Assembly (NCBI RefSeq): GCF_030265065.1 | Contig: NC_080416.1 | Location: 6,013,501 to 6,077,500, forward strand | DNA: 64,000 nucleotides | Direction of reading: 5' to 3' | Origin: Corythoichthys intestinalis | Taxonomy: Eukaryota; Chordata; Actinopteri; Syngnathiformes; Syngnathidae | In this document: piece after piece, positions 29,666-42,400 of the stretch | Numbering within the stretch: the stretch's first letter is position 1 | Layout: each line of letters opens with the position of its first letter | Notes under the pieces: model-generated | Seen by the model: the letters and a program-made list of their open reading frames with translations, nothing else | Database searches by the model: none | What the model was told of the DNA's origin: nothing | Position numbers and translations under genes: made by a program

Positions 29666-32600
29666 TCACTCGGGAGCCGGCTCGGCTAAAGGGGTCTCGG
29701 CGGTAGGAGAAACGGCCTCGGGAGCGCTCTTGGAGGAAGATTGCTCAGAATTGGCTGCAAAAGGCAAACAAATGGAAAGATTTGGTGGACGTCAGACCTC
29801 CACCTTGGTTTTGCTAACTTCCAAGGAAAGATTTTGACTTACCAGTTTGGGTGTATTTGGCTGCAATCAAAATACACAAGCAAAGTGGTCATCATTGGCA
29901 ACAAAAGAAATTGCTGAAAGAGTAAACGTCCCTTACCTTTTCTGAATTTGAAAACGACGACGAAAATGATGATTGCGAGGGCTATGAGCACCAAAGGTAC
30001 AGTGGCGGCCAGCGCCGTCCTCCTCCTTTCTTCCGCTTCAAAAAGCAACAAAGTTGACGTCTTCATTTGACGAGGACAAAAGCCTGCGACTCACCTTCAA
30101 TGCGTTCGTTGCTCAGGATCTTCGCGTGGTCCAGCGGGACGACGACGTCCTCCGGGACGCCGGCCAGCCGGAAGACGCACTCGTATTTGGCGTTGGTGTC
30201 CACCGCTTTGAGGTCGGCGGTGGTCTGGAAGGTCCCGTCGTGATTGGGGAGGGTAGCGCCCATTTCCACGTTCTCAAAGAGCTCGCCATCCTTCTTCCAA
30301 AACAGGGCGGCCTCACTGGGGTAGAATCCCGTGGCGTGGCAGGTCACCGGCGACCGCGACGTCTTCTGCAGCAGGGAGATCCGCGGAAGCTCTGGACAAA
30401 AAGTGCAGAGAGTACTCACTAAATCCTATTCTCAGTCTAATCCTGGATGACAGTTAGCAGTTTGTGATGACGTGCACCCAGTGCAGTTGAAGAAGCGTAG
30501 AATACACAGCGAGTCCATTTCTCTTATCCAATAGTTCATTTTGATGGCGTCTTGTAACTTAACTCAAATGCTCTTTACCCAAACAAAAGTAACAAACCAA
30601 AAGACTCAAAAACATTTTCACAACGGAACAAACAAAATGAGTACATTCCTTTCGAGTCAAATGCACTAAGCCACAGTCAAAAACTGTTTTGCCCGTCTAC
30701 ACCTGCGAAATGATTAGCTGTCATTTTAAGCGTATCGGTGCTGAATTGAATCCAGGTCAGTGGACAGACACAATTTACAGGCCCTAGTGGTAAGGAGTAA
30801 CATTAAAAATAATAACACAAATCAGGAATATGGCTCATACACAGAGAATAGTTTAGGACAAAAGATGGTGAAAGTGTGTGAGGAGAAAGAGGGACAGGAA
30901 AAGAAGAAACAACGACTAAAGTGTGAGAGAGAAAATATGTAAAGGGCAGAGATAAAAAGGATGCATGGTTGACACAATCTACAAGAGAAGCAAAGATGAA
31001 GGGAATGTGTGAGAGGACAAATGAAGATTGAAGGACAAAACATAGACTTAACCAAGCCAAAATGTGTGAAAGGACCAAAAGCGGAAAGAACAAAAGATGT
31101 TGAGAGAGGGAAAAGATGGTTAAAACATGGGAGCAAAAATTTAAAAAGACTGAGGAAGTAAAAAAAAAATGGAAGAGCCCAAGAGTCAAATGAGAGAAAA
31201 AAAAATTGGAGAGAACACGTGAGAGGACCAACGATGAAAAGAATGTGTGAGATGAAAAATGATAGGAAAAAATGAACATGTGAGAGGAAAAAAGATACTA
31301 GGAAGAAATGAGAATGTAGGAGAGAAAAGATGGATGGAAAGCATGAGGACAATAAGATGGACAATGAGAGAGAGTGTGTGAGAGGACAAAAGATGAAGGG
31401 AAGAAATGGAAGAAGTGGAGAAGGAAAAGGGGAGAACAAGGAAAGGCTGTCGTGGGAGTCAACTTCCTGTAGGAGGCAGCAGTGTGCAAAGATTGTACCT
31501 GTTCTCATGAGGAAGTCCTTCCCATTGCGAACGTGCCTCTTCAAGTAGGAAGGACATTCCTCAGTGTAGTAATACTTCCAGAATTGAAGATCAAATTGTT
31601 CCCACTTGTGTTTGGTGACGACAGCTTGCGGCTTGACCGCGATCCACCTCAGTTCCTTCAAATCAAACGATATAACGTCTTCTCCGTCGTAAGCGTAGTG
31701 TTGCCAACCGTCCACCTCGCCGGTCTCATCGTCCCATTCGCAGCCATACATTTTCTGGACCATGTGGACACCTGAGAGAAAGGCACGTGACGGCATGTCC
31801 AGAGATAAGCCGACGTCTGCTGAAAAAGGCGACCGGCGCATGAAATCTCTTGAAATGCCCCAAAGTTGGACGGCGACAAACCTCCAGTTTGGTTGAAGCG
31901 CTCTTTGGCATTTTCAATGCTGACTTTAGCCGCCTGCTGATTACCAATATTGATCTGTGTGTTTCTCTCCCAATAGGGTGGATCCTCGGCTGTGATTTTG
32001 TTCATCCAGTCCTGTTTGGGTCTTAATTTCCCACTCTTGCTGTCGTAGTAGGTAATCTGAACACCATCAACATAACCGACAGCCAAGAACTCTGGGAAAT
32101 TTGGAATTTGAGACGACGCTGTGTTGATATACTTGAGTGTGTGAATCACTGAAAGAAAAAGCAAAAACATTTGTTCATCTTAAAATCTTCCATTCATCCC
32201 ATTTAAAAAGATTGGAACACAGCAACACCAGAAAACACTTTCATCAAACTCATCATCATTTATGTAGCCTTTCATTTAAAAAAAACAAGAGTGTCGTGTC
32301 CAAAAAAATGGACATCAATTTACATGCAAATATCTAAAAAAGTAATATAACTACTCACTGAAACGAGGCGCATTGTGCGTTTTATTCCTTCAAATTTGGA
32401 AGAGAAATTGGTCCATTGTGTGAGACGAGTGTTAAAAATGTGCGCCACCTGCGATGACACGTCACGCTTAAATTGTGTCTAAATTTTGCATCGATGCAAA
32501 ATACCAACATTTTCTGCTCAAATAGTGTTTATTTGAACTCACAAATGCCATTGACGGTGCTAGACGTTCAATTCCTTTTTGACTGGGAGGGACGAATGAA

Positions 32601-33230
32601 CGTTCGTTCATTCGCCCCTCCCAGTCAAAAGGAATTGGACGTCTATTGTTGTCAATGACAGGTCCTGAGTTCAGAAAGACACTCATTAGTTTGCTGCAAT
32701 AATCTAATGTGACTATTTATTTACAGAAATGTTGCACTTAAGAAAGAGCTAAAACATAAGATTTTTCCACTTCCAAATTGCTTGTTTTACTAATAGAAAA
32801 TAGTCGATTGATTTCCTGACCCGCGTATCGACAATTGTCGTTTCGCCATATCATGAGATCATCGTGATCGTGAACCTTGTAACGCAAATCATATCAGAAG
32901 GTTCCCACCCCTAATTTGCAGGTATTTGAACAAGAATGGCCCATTTCAAAATTTTAGGGACACCTTGTACATGAACGAGGTAAACTATAAACCAAAAATG
33001 TTGATATTGGAAATGACTGGAACGTGGAAACATTATTTTTTACCCCCTAACAGGACTTCCGAGCTTGAATTCTTCCACTTGACATCTTGAGGTGAACTTT
33101 GAAGCGAGCGTTGCTTCGTAAAGTGCGTCACAGTCGAACAAGATGATGAGGAAATGAACTTACCGGGCTTGACGTTTTGAAATTGCACAGCCATAAGCAA
33201 AAGTGCCACCAACTCCTTCATCTTGCACAT
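29666..33230 (-). CDS. MHC class I heavy chain, gene B
   Basis: Exons (minus): 33230-33164 leader, 32148-31882 alpha-1, 31771-31499 alpha-2, 30391-30095 alpha-3, 30035-29937 transmembrane, 29860-29843 and 29754-29666 tail; 1110 nt, 369 aa, open throughout. Leader MCKMKELVALLLMAVQ. Y7, Y59, R84, T143, K146, W147 and Y159 are kept, but the Tyr171 position is His (LKRHVRNG). Alpha-3 is one residue shorter than in the others (DGELFEN) with both Ig cysteines. Transmembrane VPLVLIALAIIIFVVVF. The tail has Ser/Glu/Pro repeats ending PAPE. The ISRE is intact, but the upstream promoter half is replaced by a transposon 11 bp away. Expected role as for gene A; the His171 leaves classical status open. 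Confidence 0.91.
30835..31440. repeat. Purine-rich minisatellite, gene B intron 3
   Basis: Same tract as in gene A. Here the minus strand stays open for more than 200 codons beyond the alpha-2 donor because pyrimidine-rich sequence lacks stops. Confidence 0.85.
32561..32645. repeat. Intron-1 palindrome, gene B
   Basis: Inverted arms meet at AACGTTCGTT; the arms carry TTCGCCCCTCCCAGTC and its inverse. Confidence 0.85.
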
Positions 33231-33304
33231 TTTTGCCTCCTTTTCCGTCTGACGTCGACCCCCGAATATCAGACAAAGTGTTCGAAGCGTTTACCTGAGC
33301 TGGG

Positions 33305-33334
33305 TTATAACATCGCTTTGCTTTCACTTTCGCC
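33305..33334 (-). promoter_or_regulatory. Gene B ISRE
   Basis: GGCGAAAGTGAAAG on minus (33321-33334), the same site as in gene A. The conserved about 60-bp block that follows it upstream in A and in both orphan promoters is absent here. Confidence 0.65.
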
Positions 33335-33901
33335 AAATGTGAATGGCGTACCGCAAGCAACACGTCACTTCCGCTCATTAATATTCATGACATTAGCTAA
33401 TGTTGCTAAGTAAGGACAAGACACCGTTTGTCCCTAATAGGAAATGAATGGAAATCATGTACGAGGGAAATGTTTACAGAGTTAAACCTACCAATTTTCT
33501 CCGAAAATGATGTGCCTGGTGCCAAATTCACTGCAAAGATGTGGAAGAACATAAAAATGTTCAGTTAAAGAGATGGCTTTAGTTTCGAAGGCTGAAAAAG
33601 ACGAAAAAAACGAGCCGACCTAAGCATAGCTTTAGCTTTTATATCGACGCGACTGACAATGACATTCTCCTGTTTCAACAAGCTATCCTTTACCATCAGC
33701 CCTGTCTTTCTTATATATCCTGTGGTTGTCCTACGTCTCTTACCGTTCTTGGGTGTAATTTAGTTAGCTTTGTGTAGCGATCGCAAATGCTACTCAGTGA
33801 CAGCCAACGAACTCTTTTAATTTTTTCAATGAAAACACATCTTAATCCTATAATATATTTACACTTCCCCCTTACTAAAGTTGGGTTTTATATATATATA
33901 T

Positions 33902-34730
33902 TAGGGCTGTCAAACGATTAAAAATTTTAATCGAGTTAATTACAGCTTAAAAATTAATTAATCGTAATTAATCGCAATTAATCGCAATTCAAACCATCTA
34001 TAAAATATGCCATATTTTTCTGTAAATTATATATATATTCTGTAAAATAAATTGTTGGAATGGAAAGATAAGACACAAGATGGATAAATACATTCAACAT
34101 ACGGTACAAAAGGACTGTAGTGGACATTTCACTCTACTGTCATTTAAATCTGTCTATGCTGTCCTCACTCCGAAGCGTCTACTTTTTCCAAAGCTAGACA
34201 GCTAGTGAAGGACGCGTTAATAATTAGACTTCTTCCTTTTTCATCTGATTTCTTAATAAAATGGCCTCAAACCATTGTCCTCTTTAGACCATCGTAAAAC
34301 TACAAAATAAAAGTACACAAGCATTGCATTAGCAACAACGTTAGCTTAGCACGCTATACAGGTTCACTAAACATAAACCAAAAGCGTCTCATACAAAAAA
34401 TATAACATTTCGCTTACTAACATAATATGTACATTCTTTACAACAACCATACTTACGGACAAATCTTGTCCAAGGATCATATAAACACAACATTATCAGC
34501 CCGAGACGTCGTGCAGCCATAATGAAGAAAGAAAAGAAGAAAATAATAAACCATGTCGCAAAGCGACCACAAGAGTTCGCTGTTGGACAACGCAAACAGC
34601 CTTGCTGTAAAACTTACCAAAAGGCAGAATACTTTCTGAGCGGGACATGTGCGTTAATTGCGTCAAATATTTTAACGTGATTAATTAAAAAAAATAATTA
34701 CCGCGCGTTAACGCGATAATTTTGACAGCC

Positions 34731-34733
<3 letters not shown>
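33902..34733. mobile_element. TAGGGCTGTC-type element nested, with (TA)n flank
   Basis: Inverted ends TAGGGCTGTCAAACG and TTTTGACAGCCCTA, inserted in a TA-repeat tract. Confidence 0.75.

Positions 34734-34773
<40 letters not shown>
34733..34773. repeat. (TA)n microsatellite
   Basis: About 20 uninterrupted TA units directly after the nested element. Confidence 0.95.
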
Positions 34774-34775
<2 letters not shown>

Positions 34776-35389
34776 CAGAAATGGTAACAGTGGCAGTCAG
34801 ATACCATTGTAATTCTTTTCAGCTACAGGCAGTACGGCACAACGTTACGCTAAAAAAATAAGTTAAAAATATAAAAATGGCTTACCTCTTTGTCCTCTGA
34901 AAGACCATGCCAACCCAACATAATGTTTACTGCATATGAAACGTGAATGGATTCGCCGAGCTGGTGTTAAAGTCCACGCAAGTTGATTCGGTCTTCACAT
35001 TTTTTCCTCCCGAGTTTTTGGTTTCCGGTAACGTAAGAAGAAACATTCTTCATGTGTCGTAATGTCGAGAGTCGTTTCTACAAGTTCCAAAAAAGCAATG
35101 CGTGATCGGCATGTTCGTTTTTGAAAGATTACCGGTGAAAAGTAGCACTAATTGCGTTGTGTCTTTGCGGGGGCGGGTCTATAATGTCCCACTTCGGCTT
35201 TACTTCCGCTTTACGATGCGACGTCACGGTCCAAAAATAGCCTGCGTGCGGTACGCCATTACGAAATGAAATGATGCCGAAACTGGACAGTTGTGACGTT
35301 TCTTGTTTAAAATTCTATTTAAAGAATAAAATTAATTCAATATCAGCAATTTATTGGTCTTTAGTAGGAAATTACTGCAAACTTACTAT

Positions 35390-36060
35390 TAGGGGTGGGA
35401 ACCTCTGGGGAGCTCGCGATTCGCTACAATATTCCATATGGCGATATAACCATTATCGAAACATGGGTCGGGAAATATTTCTACACTGTTTTACTATACA
35501 AGTAATAAATATAAAAAACAAGCTTTTTCATCCTTCTGCTGTGATATGAATTGAGTTTATCATTCGTAGACGTCCAATCCATTTGGGACGCCAATGGCAG
35601 TCAATCACAACCAATGAGTACAATTTGGTGGCGTTTTAGGCTATTTGCTGTTGATTTTCGTGTTTCAGAACAGGAAGTGACCCGGAATCCCCCCCAAAAT
35701 GAATAGGCAGTGACTCAAACTCAACAAGAAGTGACCTGTAAATGCCACGAAAATCGGAAAGGATTCCTGCGTACCCTCTGGTTTTTGAATGAGTGAACGT
35801 TCATTCGCCCCTCCCAGTCTAAATGGATTGGGCGTCTTGTGCTGTCAATGGCAGCCATTGAATTAAGAGAGACACTCTTCTTGTGGAAGATTTCGGGAGC
35901 AACTTGTTGGTTCCTTTTTAATTTTTTAATCAGTGACACTTTAAAACAAAATATCGATTCTTAGCGGGAGCATAACGATAGCCTTTTGGGATACATAGTC
36001 CCTCTTCATTCATTGGATCGGACGTCTGGTGCAGTCAATGGCGACAAATGAGTTAAAGGG
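35390..36060. repeat. Repeat flanking class I promoter, gene B copy
   Basis: Third copy of the 14136-14704 segment, again upstream of a class I promoter. It contains half of the palindrome (TTCATTCGCCCCTCCCAGTC). No fold-back element follows it here. Confidence 0.65.
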
Positions 36061-36195
36061 TCTCAAACAGAATTCAAAATGTTCCTCAGCTTCTCCTAAA
36101 TGCCTTTTGTGGATAATTAGATGCGTCTCGACGCGAAAGTCAAGTCAGGGGACACGCAAATTTTGATGAGCTATCCACGCCAACAAGCGGAACAG

Positions 36196-36590
36196 TCACG
36201 TGATCGAGGACCAGGTGGACCAAAAAGCAGGAAAAAACAAAAACAAGGCAGGGTGGCGTTGAACTCATAATGCTTTAATTATCGTGACAAAAAAAAAAAT
36301 CCATGCAAAAAGACTATCCAAATAAGGTAAAGTCCAAACAAAACTCAGGAGTACAAACAAAACTGGGAAACAAGGTCACTTACTGCGAGGCAGGGAAACA
36401 ATAGGGCAAGGACGTAAAACTTGAGAACAGACAGCACATGGGGATCTTAAATACAGACAAGGGGTTACAAGACAACTAGACACAGGTGGGTGACACAAAA
36501 GGCAGTGGATTGGTCAACACACAAGGAGCACGCCACAACAGGTGAAATGAGTGGGTAATAACATGTACAAAACAACACAAGGCATGACAA
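36196..36590 (-). mobile_element. Solo LTR-like fossil
   Basis: About 395 bp flanked by GAACAG on both sides (36190-36195, 36591-36596). On minus it starts near TGTCATGCC, has a TATTTAAG box and an AATTAAAGCA signal, and ends CACGTGA. The empty site is visible near 18190. Family uncertain; no internal region. Confidence 0.4.
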
Positions 36591-36879
36591 GAACAGCTTG
36601 GATTGGTGTTCAAGTGGTATATCGACATCAGGTCATCTTTTCCAATCTTGTCCTGGTCTGCCTATTCTTGGTGAAGACATATCGATAACCCACAGGTGTC
36701 ATGGTTAGAGGAATATTTAGATTTTGATGCAGATATAAGCTGTGTAGTTTGTGTTGGGTATTTTTTCTGGAGGACGTCGGGGTTCCTCGGAGTCGGAATG
36801 AAAAGAGAAGACACTACCGTTTCAGATGAACAAATAGAAGCTTTATTTGCACAGAAATCCTATGTGTCCTGTTTTAACA

Positions 36880-36925
36880 GCGGTTTTTCTCTCATGAGTC
36901 CAGAGAAGATCACATAGCCCTTGCC
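36880..36925 (+). pseudogene. cenpt-unit third block, stub (gene B unit)
   Basis: Only the start of the SPEK block (TTTCTCTCATGAGTCCAGAG) survives before the hAT at 36926. The first two cenpt-like blocks are absent from this unit. Confidence 0.4.
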
Positions 36926-38951
36926 CGGTGTTGTTAATCTCACTTAAAATAATAATAATAATAATAATTAGTTACAAATTACTTCTCCCAAAAAGTAATT
37001 GAGTAAGTAACTCAGTTACCTGAATGTAAGAGTAAATAGTTACTTGGAAAAGTAGTGTTACTTTTCATGTTTTTTTTTTCCATTCCCAAAGAAATAAAAC
37101 AAACCAAAAAAACACAGTAACCTTTAATATGTTTGGAAGTCATTTAACGTTGTGAATCAACGGTTAAAGTTGTTAAAATTGCTCCCGTTATAGCCCTTTT
37201 GTCTACTTTCGACATGTGAAAGTTTTAAAACTGTTTCATTATTTAACGATAGATTCAAGTCAAGATTTTGTCGATTTAGGAGTATTTGAGATAAAAAGTT
37301 ACTTAGGTTTACTAGGAAGGTTCTCTACAACACAGCCTTCCTGAGAAGTCTACTGCTTTAAGATGGCCGATGTTTACTAACGCCGGCTAGTCTATCATTT
37401 CGCATCTAGTTCTATATACAGTGGGGCAAATAAGTATTTAGTCAACCACCAATTGTGCAAGTTCTCCTACTTGAAAAGATTAGACAGGCCTGTAATTGTC
37501 AACATGGGTAAACCTCAACCATGAGAGACAGAATGTGGAAAAAAAGAAAAACTGAAAATCACATTGTTTGATTTTTAAAGAATTTCCAAATTAGAGGTGA
37601 AAATGAGTATTTGGTCACCTACAAACAAGCAAGATTTCTGGCTGTCAAAGAGGTCCAACTTCTTCTAACGAGGTCTAACGAAGCTCCACTCGTTACCTGT
37701 ATTAATGGCACCTGTTTTAACTCTTTATCGGTATAAAAGACACCTGTCCACAATATCAGTCAGTCACACTCCAAACTCCACTATGGCCAAGACCAAAGAG
37801 CTGTCGAAGGACACCAGAGACAAAATTGTAGACCTGCACCAGGCTAGGAAGATTGAATCTGCAATAAGTAAAACGCCTGGTGTAAAGAAATCAACTGTGG
37901 GACCAATTATTAGAAAATGGAAGACATACAAGACCACTGATAATCTCCCTTGATCTAGGGCTCCATGCAAGATCTCTTCTTGTGACGTCAAAATGATAAC
38001 AAGAACGGTGAGCAAAAATCCCAGAACCAAACGGGGGTACCTAGTGAATGACCTACAGAGAGCTGGGACCACAGTAACAAAGGCTACTATCAGTAACACA
38101 ATGCGCCACCAGGGACTCTAATCCTGCACTGCCAGACGTGTCCCCCTGCTGAAGAAAGTACACGTCCAGGCTCGTCTGCGGTTCGCTAGAGAGCATTTGG
38201 ATGATCCAGAAGAGGACTGGGAGAATGTGTTATGGTCAGATGAAACCAAAATAGAACTTTTTGGTAGAAACACAGGTTCTCGTGTTTGGAGGGGAAAAAT
38301 ACTGAATTGCATCCGAAGAACACCAGACCCACTGTGAAGCATGGGAGTGGAAACATCATGCTTTGGGGCTGTTTTTCAGCAAAGGGTCCAGGACGACTGA
38401 TCTGTGTAAAGGAAAGAGTAAATGGGGCCATGTCTCGAGAGATTTTGAGTGAAAATCTCCTTCCATCAGCAAGGGCATTGTAGATGAGACGTGGCTGGGT
38501 CTTTCAGCATGACAATGATCCCAAATACACAGCCAGGGCAACAAAGGAGTGGCTTCGTAAGAAGCATTTCAAGGTCCTGGAGTGGCCTAGCCACTCTCAA
38601 CCCCATAGAAAATCTACCGTAAGATATCTACCGTAGCATCATGTGGGTGTGGCTTGTAGGCTATTGGCTACAGTCAGGTATTATTGGAGCCACCTAGCAT
38701 CGCGTTTGCAACGGCATCACAAGTCCCTTGCCTCCTCCCCAGTCCCGCTCTGCCTTCTCGTCTCCGTGAGTCCGTGTCTCTCAAAACTTTTCTCATGTCA
38801 TTCAACTAACGTAGTCACGCATAGTACCGCACGCCTTTACATGCCTAGTAACGATAACGACGTTGCCAAGATGAGAAAAGTAATTAATTAGATTACTAAC
38901 TGCTGAAAAAAATAAAACCGTTGTACTTTAACGCCGTTATTAACAACACTG
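36926..38951. mobile_element. CAGTGTTGTTAAT hAT-type element at the B/C unit boundary, with nested Tc1
   Basis: Ends CGGTGTTGTTAAT and ATTAACAACACTG, the same family as 53552-54359. The flanking 8-mers differ (CCCTTGCC against CTGTTGGT), so the two flanks were not originally one site. This suggests exchange between two such elements at the duplication boundary. Confidence 0.6.
37421..38616 (+). mobile_element. Tc1-like transposon, 3' truncated
   Basis: Left TIR CAGTGGGGCAAATAAGTATT. The transposase starts at ATG 37783 (MAKTKELSKDTRDKIVDLHQ) with the paired-type HTH, and stops after TDNLP. Later codons show LWSDETKIELFG (about 38235) and [17 protein letters not shown] (about 38505), and the match ends at the third motif (NPIENL). 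The end of the gene and the right TIR are gone. Several stops; inactive. Confidence 0.8.
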
Positions 38952-39290
38952 CTGTTGGTCCACACAGCTGTCTGTAACTTTCCTGTACCTGAAGTATTCC
39001 CATACCAGCGACTTTCTTTTCTTCAATGGGCAGAAAAAGTTCAGGTGTTTCATGTTCTCTAGCCAGGGTGCAGCACAGCTGAGTCACTGACACTGAGCGA
39101 CAACATGAGAGGGAGGGGTGAGCTCTGCATTTTTGGGACATAAAAATATAGCTAACAACATGACGGGATGACGGAAAATTTTAGCAGTTCTGAAACCTTG
39201 ACGTTTTCATACCACGGTATACCTTAAACCTGTAACCAGCACATGCCTTGTCCACATTAACTACAAATCTCATCTTTTCAAATCCGGGAT
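38952..39290. other. Unassigned DNA ending in a hAT-like terminus
   Basis: Contains CCACGGTATACCTTAAACC near 39215-39235, a common fish repeat end. It replaces the distal 3' UTR of gene C. Confidence 0.4.
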
Positions 39291-39422
39291 GATGAGAACG
39301 CGCTTGCCTGGAGACATCTCACTCGTCTTCCTACGCCTGTAAGACGAAGAGGACAGGAAATATTGACTCCGCCTTCAAAGAAGAACACAGTGATGGGGTC
39401 GGACTTACCGTGAAAAGGCGTC

Positions 39423-42400
39423 TCATTCGGGAGCGGGCTCGGCAAAAGAGGTCTCGGCGGAAGAAGCGGCCTCGGAAGCACTCTCGGAGGAAGATTGCTC
39501 AGAATTGGCTACCAAAAGGCAAACAAATAGAAAGATTTGGTGGACATCAGACCTCCACTTTGGCTTTGTTGACCTCCAAGGAAAGATTTTGACTTACCAG
39601 CTCTGGTGTAATCGGCTGCAATCGAATGACAAAAGCAAAGTGGCCGTCAACAGCAACTACAGAAATTGCTGTCGAAGAAAAAGTCCCTTACCTTTTTTGC
39701 GTTGGACAACAATGACGACAACAACGATCGTGAGAATCAGGGCGAGGGACGCCAGTGGGATGCCGACAGCCAGCGCCATCTTCCTCCTTTCTTCCGCTTC
39801 ACAAAGCAACACACGTGATGTTGGCGTTTGACGAGAACGGACTCATGCGACTCACCTTCAATACGCTCGTTGCTCAGGACCTTTGCGGGGTCCAGCGGGA
39901 CGACGACGTCCTCCGGGACGCCGGGCAGCTGGAAGACGCACTCGTACTTGGCGTTGGCGTCCACCACTATGAGGTCGGCGGTGGTCTGGAAGGTCCCGTC
40001 GTGATTGGGGAGGGTGTCGCCCATCTCCACATCCTCAAAGAGCTGCTTGCCATCCTTCTTCCAAAACAGGTCGGCCTCCCTGGGGTAGAATCCCGTGGCG
40101 TGGCAGGTCACCGGCGACCGCGACGTCTTCTGCAGCAGGGAGATCCGCGGAAGCTCTGGACGAAAAAAGGAGAGTGTACCGACTAAACCCTATTCCCAGT
40201 CTAATACTGGATGACAGTTAGGAGTTTGTGATGACGTGCGCCCAGTGCAGTTGAAGAAGCGTAGCATACACAGCGAGTCCATTTCTCTTATCCAATAGTT
40301 CATTTTGGTGGCGTCTTGTAACTTAACTCAAATGCTCTTTATCCAAATAAAAGTAACAAACCAAAAGACTCACAAACTTATTCACAACGGAACAAACAAA
40401 ATGAGTACATTCCTTTTGAGTACAATGCACTAAGCCACAGTCAAAAACTGTTTTGCCCACCTAACGAGTAGAGGTGGGAATCTTTGGGCACCTAACGATT
40501 CGATTACGATTCAGAGACTCCGATTCAATTATAAATCGATTATTGATGCCCCATCCTGCCATTTTTTTTTGGTTTAATGTTTTGTATATTTGTTCCAAAA
40601 TTGTTCAAAAATCCTCTCAGGCTAAATAAACCAAACTGCTATTTTGGTATCAAGTTACCGGTTAAAAACAATAAATAAAATACTCAAGTCCCCATTCTGT
40701 ATCAGCAGCTTTAAACTACATTCAATTAATTTAATGTTGTGAATCAACCGTTAAAGTTGTTAAAATTGCGCCCGTTATTCCATAATTTACCTCATGTCTA
40801 CTTTCGACATGTGAAAGTTTTAAAACTGTTTCATCATTTAAAGATAGATTCAAGTCAAGATTTTGCTGATTTAGGGGTATTTTAGATAAAAAGTAATTCG
40901 GTTCTCTACAACAGAGCCTTCTCGAGAAGTCTACTGCTTTAAGATGGCGCCTGTTTACTAGCGCGGGAAAGTGTCATTTCACATCTAGTCTAGATATATG
41001 TGATATCTACCATAGCCGTATGTAGCCGTATGTTTGTAGCAACTAGCAACTGGGCGTTGTTTGTAGCGGCTGTTGGCCGCAGTCAGGTATAATTGTTTTT
41101 TTTTTTTAATCTAGCGGCATTAGCTGCACATGATATTTACTCTTGCGCCGTTCCTCATCGCATCCTGAAGACCGCGCTGACTGCGTTTTATTTCCGCTTT
41201 ACCTGGTATAATTCAATAAACGGAATTTGGATGTTTGTGAATCGTTCTCGAGTCTTCCACGGCCGAATCGCGAATAATCTAAGAATCGGAAATTTTGCAC
41301 GCCTCTACTAACGAGCAACACTTGCGAAATGATTAGCTGTCATTTTAAGCGTACCGGGGCTGGACTGAATCAAGGGCAGTGGACAGACATGAATTACAGC
41401 CCCTAGTGGTAAGGGGTAAAATTACAAATAATAACACAAATCAGGAATATGGCTAATACACAGAGAATAGTTTAGGACCAGTGTTGGGCACGTTACTTAA
41501 AAACAAAGTAATAAGTTACATTACTCACTACTTCTTCCAAAAAGTAACTGAGTTAGTAACTGAATTACTCTACAGTAAAAGTAACTAGTTACCAGGGAAA
41601 GTAACTATTTCCGTTACTTTAAAAAGAACTTGTTGTATGTCAAAGAATTTGAAATTTTCTGAGCAGTATTCGAGTCAGTGGAATAGAGAAGAACAGACAG
41701 GTAGTTAACTTGTTAGGTGCTTCAGCAGATTTGAATTGCTTACCACAGATGTCGACAAAAGCTTTGCCCCGGGACATAAAGGAAAGAACCTGCATGTAAT
41801 GTGTAATTTAATTTCGACAAACTTGAAATAGTGTCTACATCTCCACCTTTTAAAGGACCATTTTTCTTCTGAATGCTCTGCCATCCCGACCCTGTGCATC
41901 TGTTTTGCGTGTGTGTGTGTTTGCCGCACGCGCTGTTCCGGTTTGCTTGTGAAATCACAAGCTCTGATTGGCTTACCACGAAACATGACTCTAACCCTCA
42001 GCCAATCACAACCACTTCCATCGCATCTCTCGAGGGGCTGCATTTCGGTACGCTCCTTTCCCGACAATTCACGTCACCTTCAAAGCGTCTGCCGTCCTCA
42101 AGATGGAAGCAGAATTATTGCTGGCTGACAGTGGGGGATGGGAACGAGGCTAGCATCAGGTGTAGCAAACGCAGAAACGTTAGCAAACTTTGGAAAGCAT
42201 TGTCTAATTGAATGAGCAGGGACAAACAGCTTGGAGTCAGAAGTACGTGCGCTATTCTCGAACCTGAACGCACCCCAAGTCTTGGATGACAAATCAACAG
42301 AGCAGAGAGTCGACTCGACACGGCTGGTAGTTTCTTCAATTTATTCTGAGTAAGTAGCGCACTGCTTTTGACCGTCAGTAACGGTAACGGCGTTGTAACG

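Larger units (their letters stand above)
33345..35257. mobile_element. ISL2EU-like element in gene B promoter
   Basis: Ends GGCGTACCGC and GCGGTACGCC with AT on each side (33343-33344, 35258-35259). 1913 bp, including a nested TAGGGCTGTC element. No intact ORF. The host block between ISRE and AATTACGAAATG is missing, so insertion was accompanied by a deletion of about 60 bp or followed by recombination. Confidence 0.65.

Noticed and set aside
30822-31841. 339-codon minus-strand frame starting before the gene B alpha-2 exon and running deep into intron 3
   Set aside because: It is the alpha-2 exon read through a good GT donor into a pyrimidine-rich tract that lacks stop codons by composition. 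The same effect occurs in all four genes.
34733-34773. CRISPR-like or structured array
   Set aside because: Plain TA microsatellite; no spacer-repeat structure anywhere in the window, and the genome is eukaryotic.
41705-42339. ORFs of 64-120 codons on both strands in gene C intron 3
   Set aside because: They lie inside the CAGTGTTGGG hAT-type element, overlap one another in several frames and show no recognisable domain.
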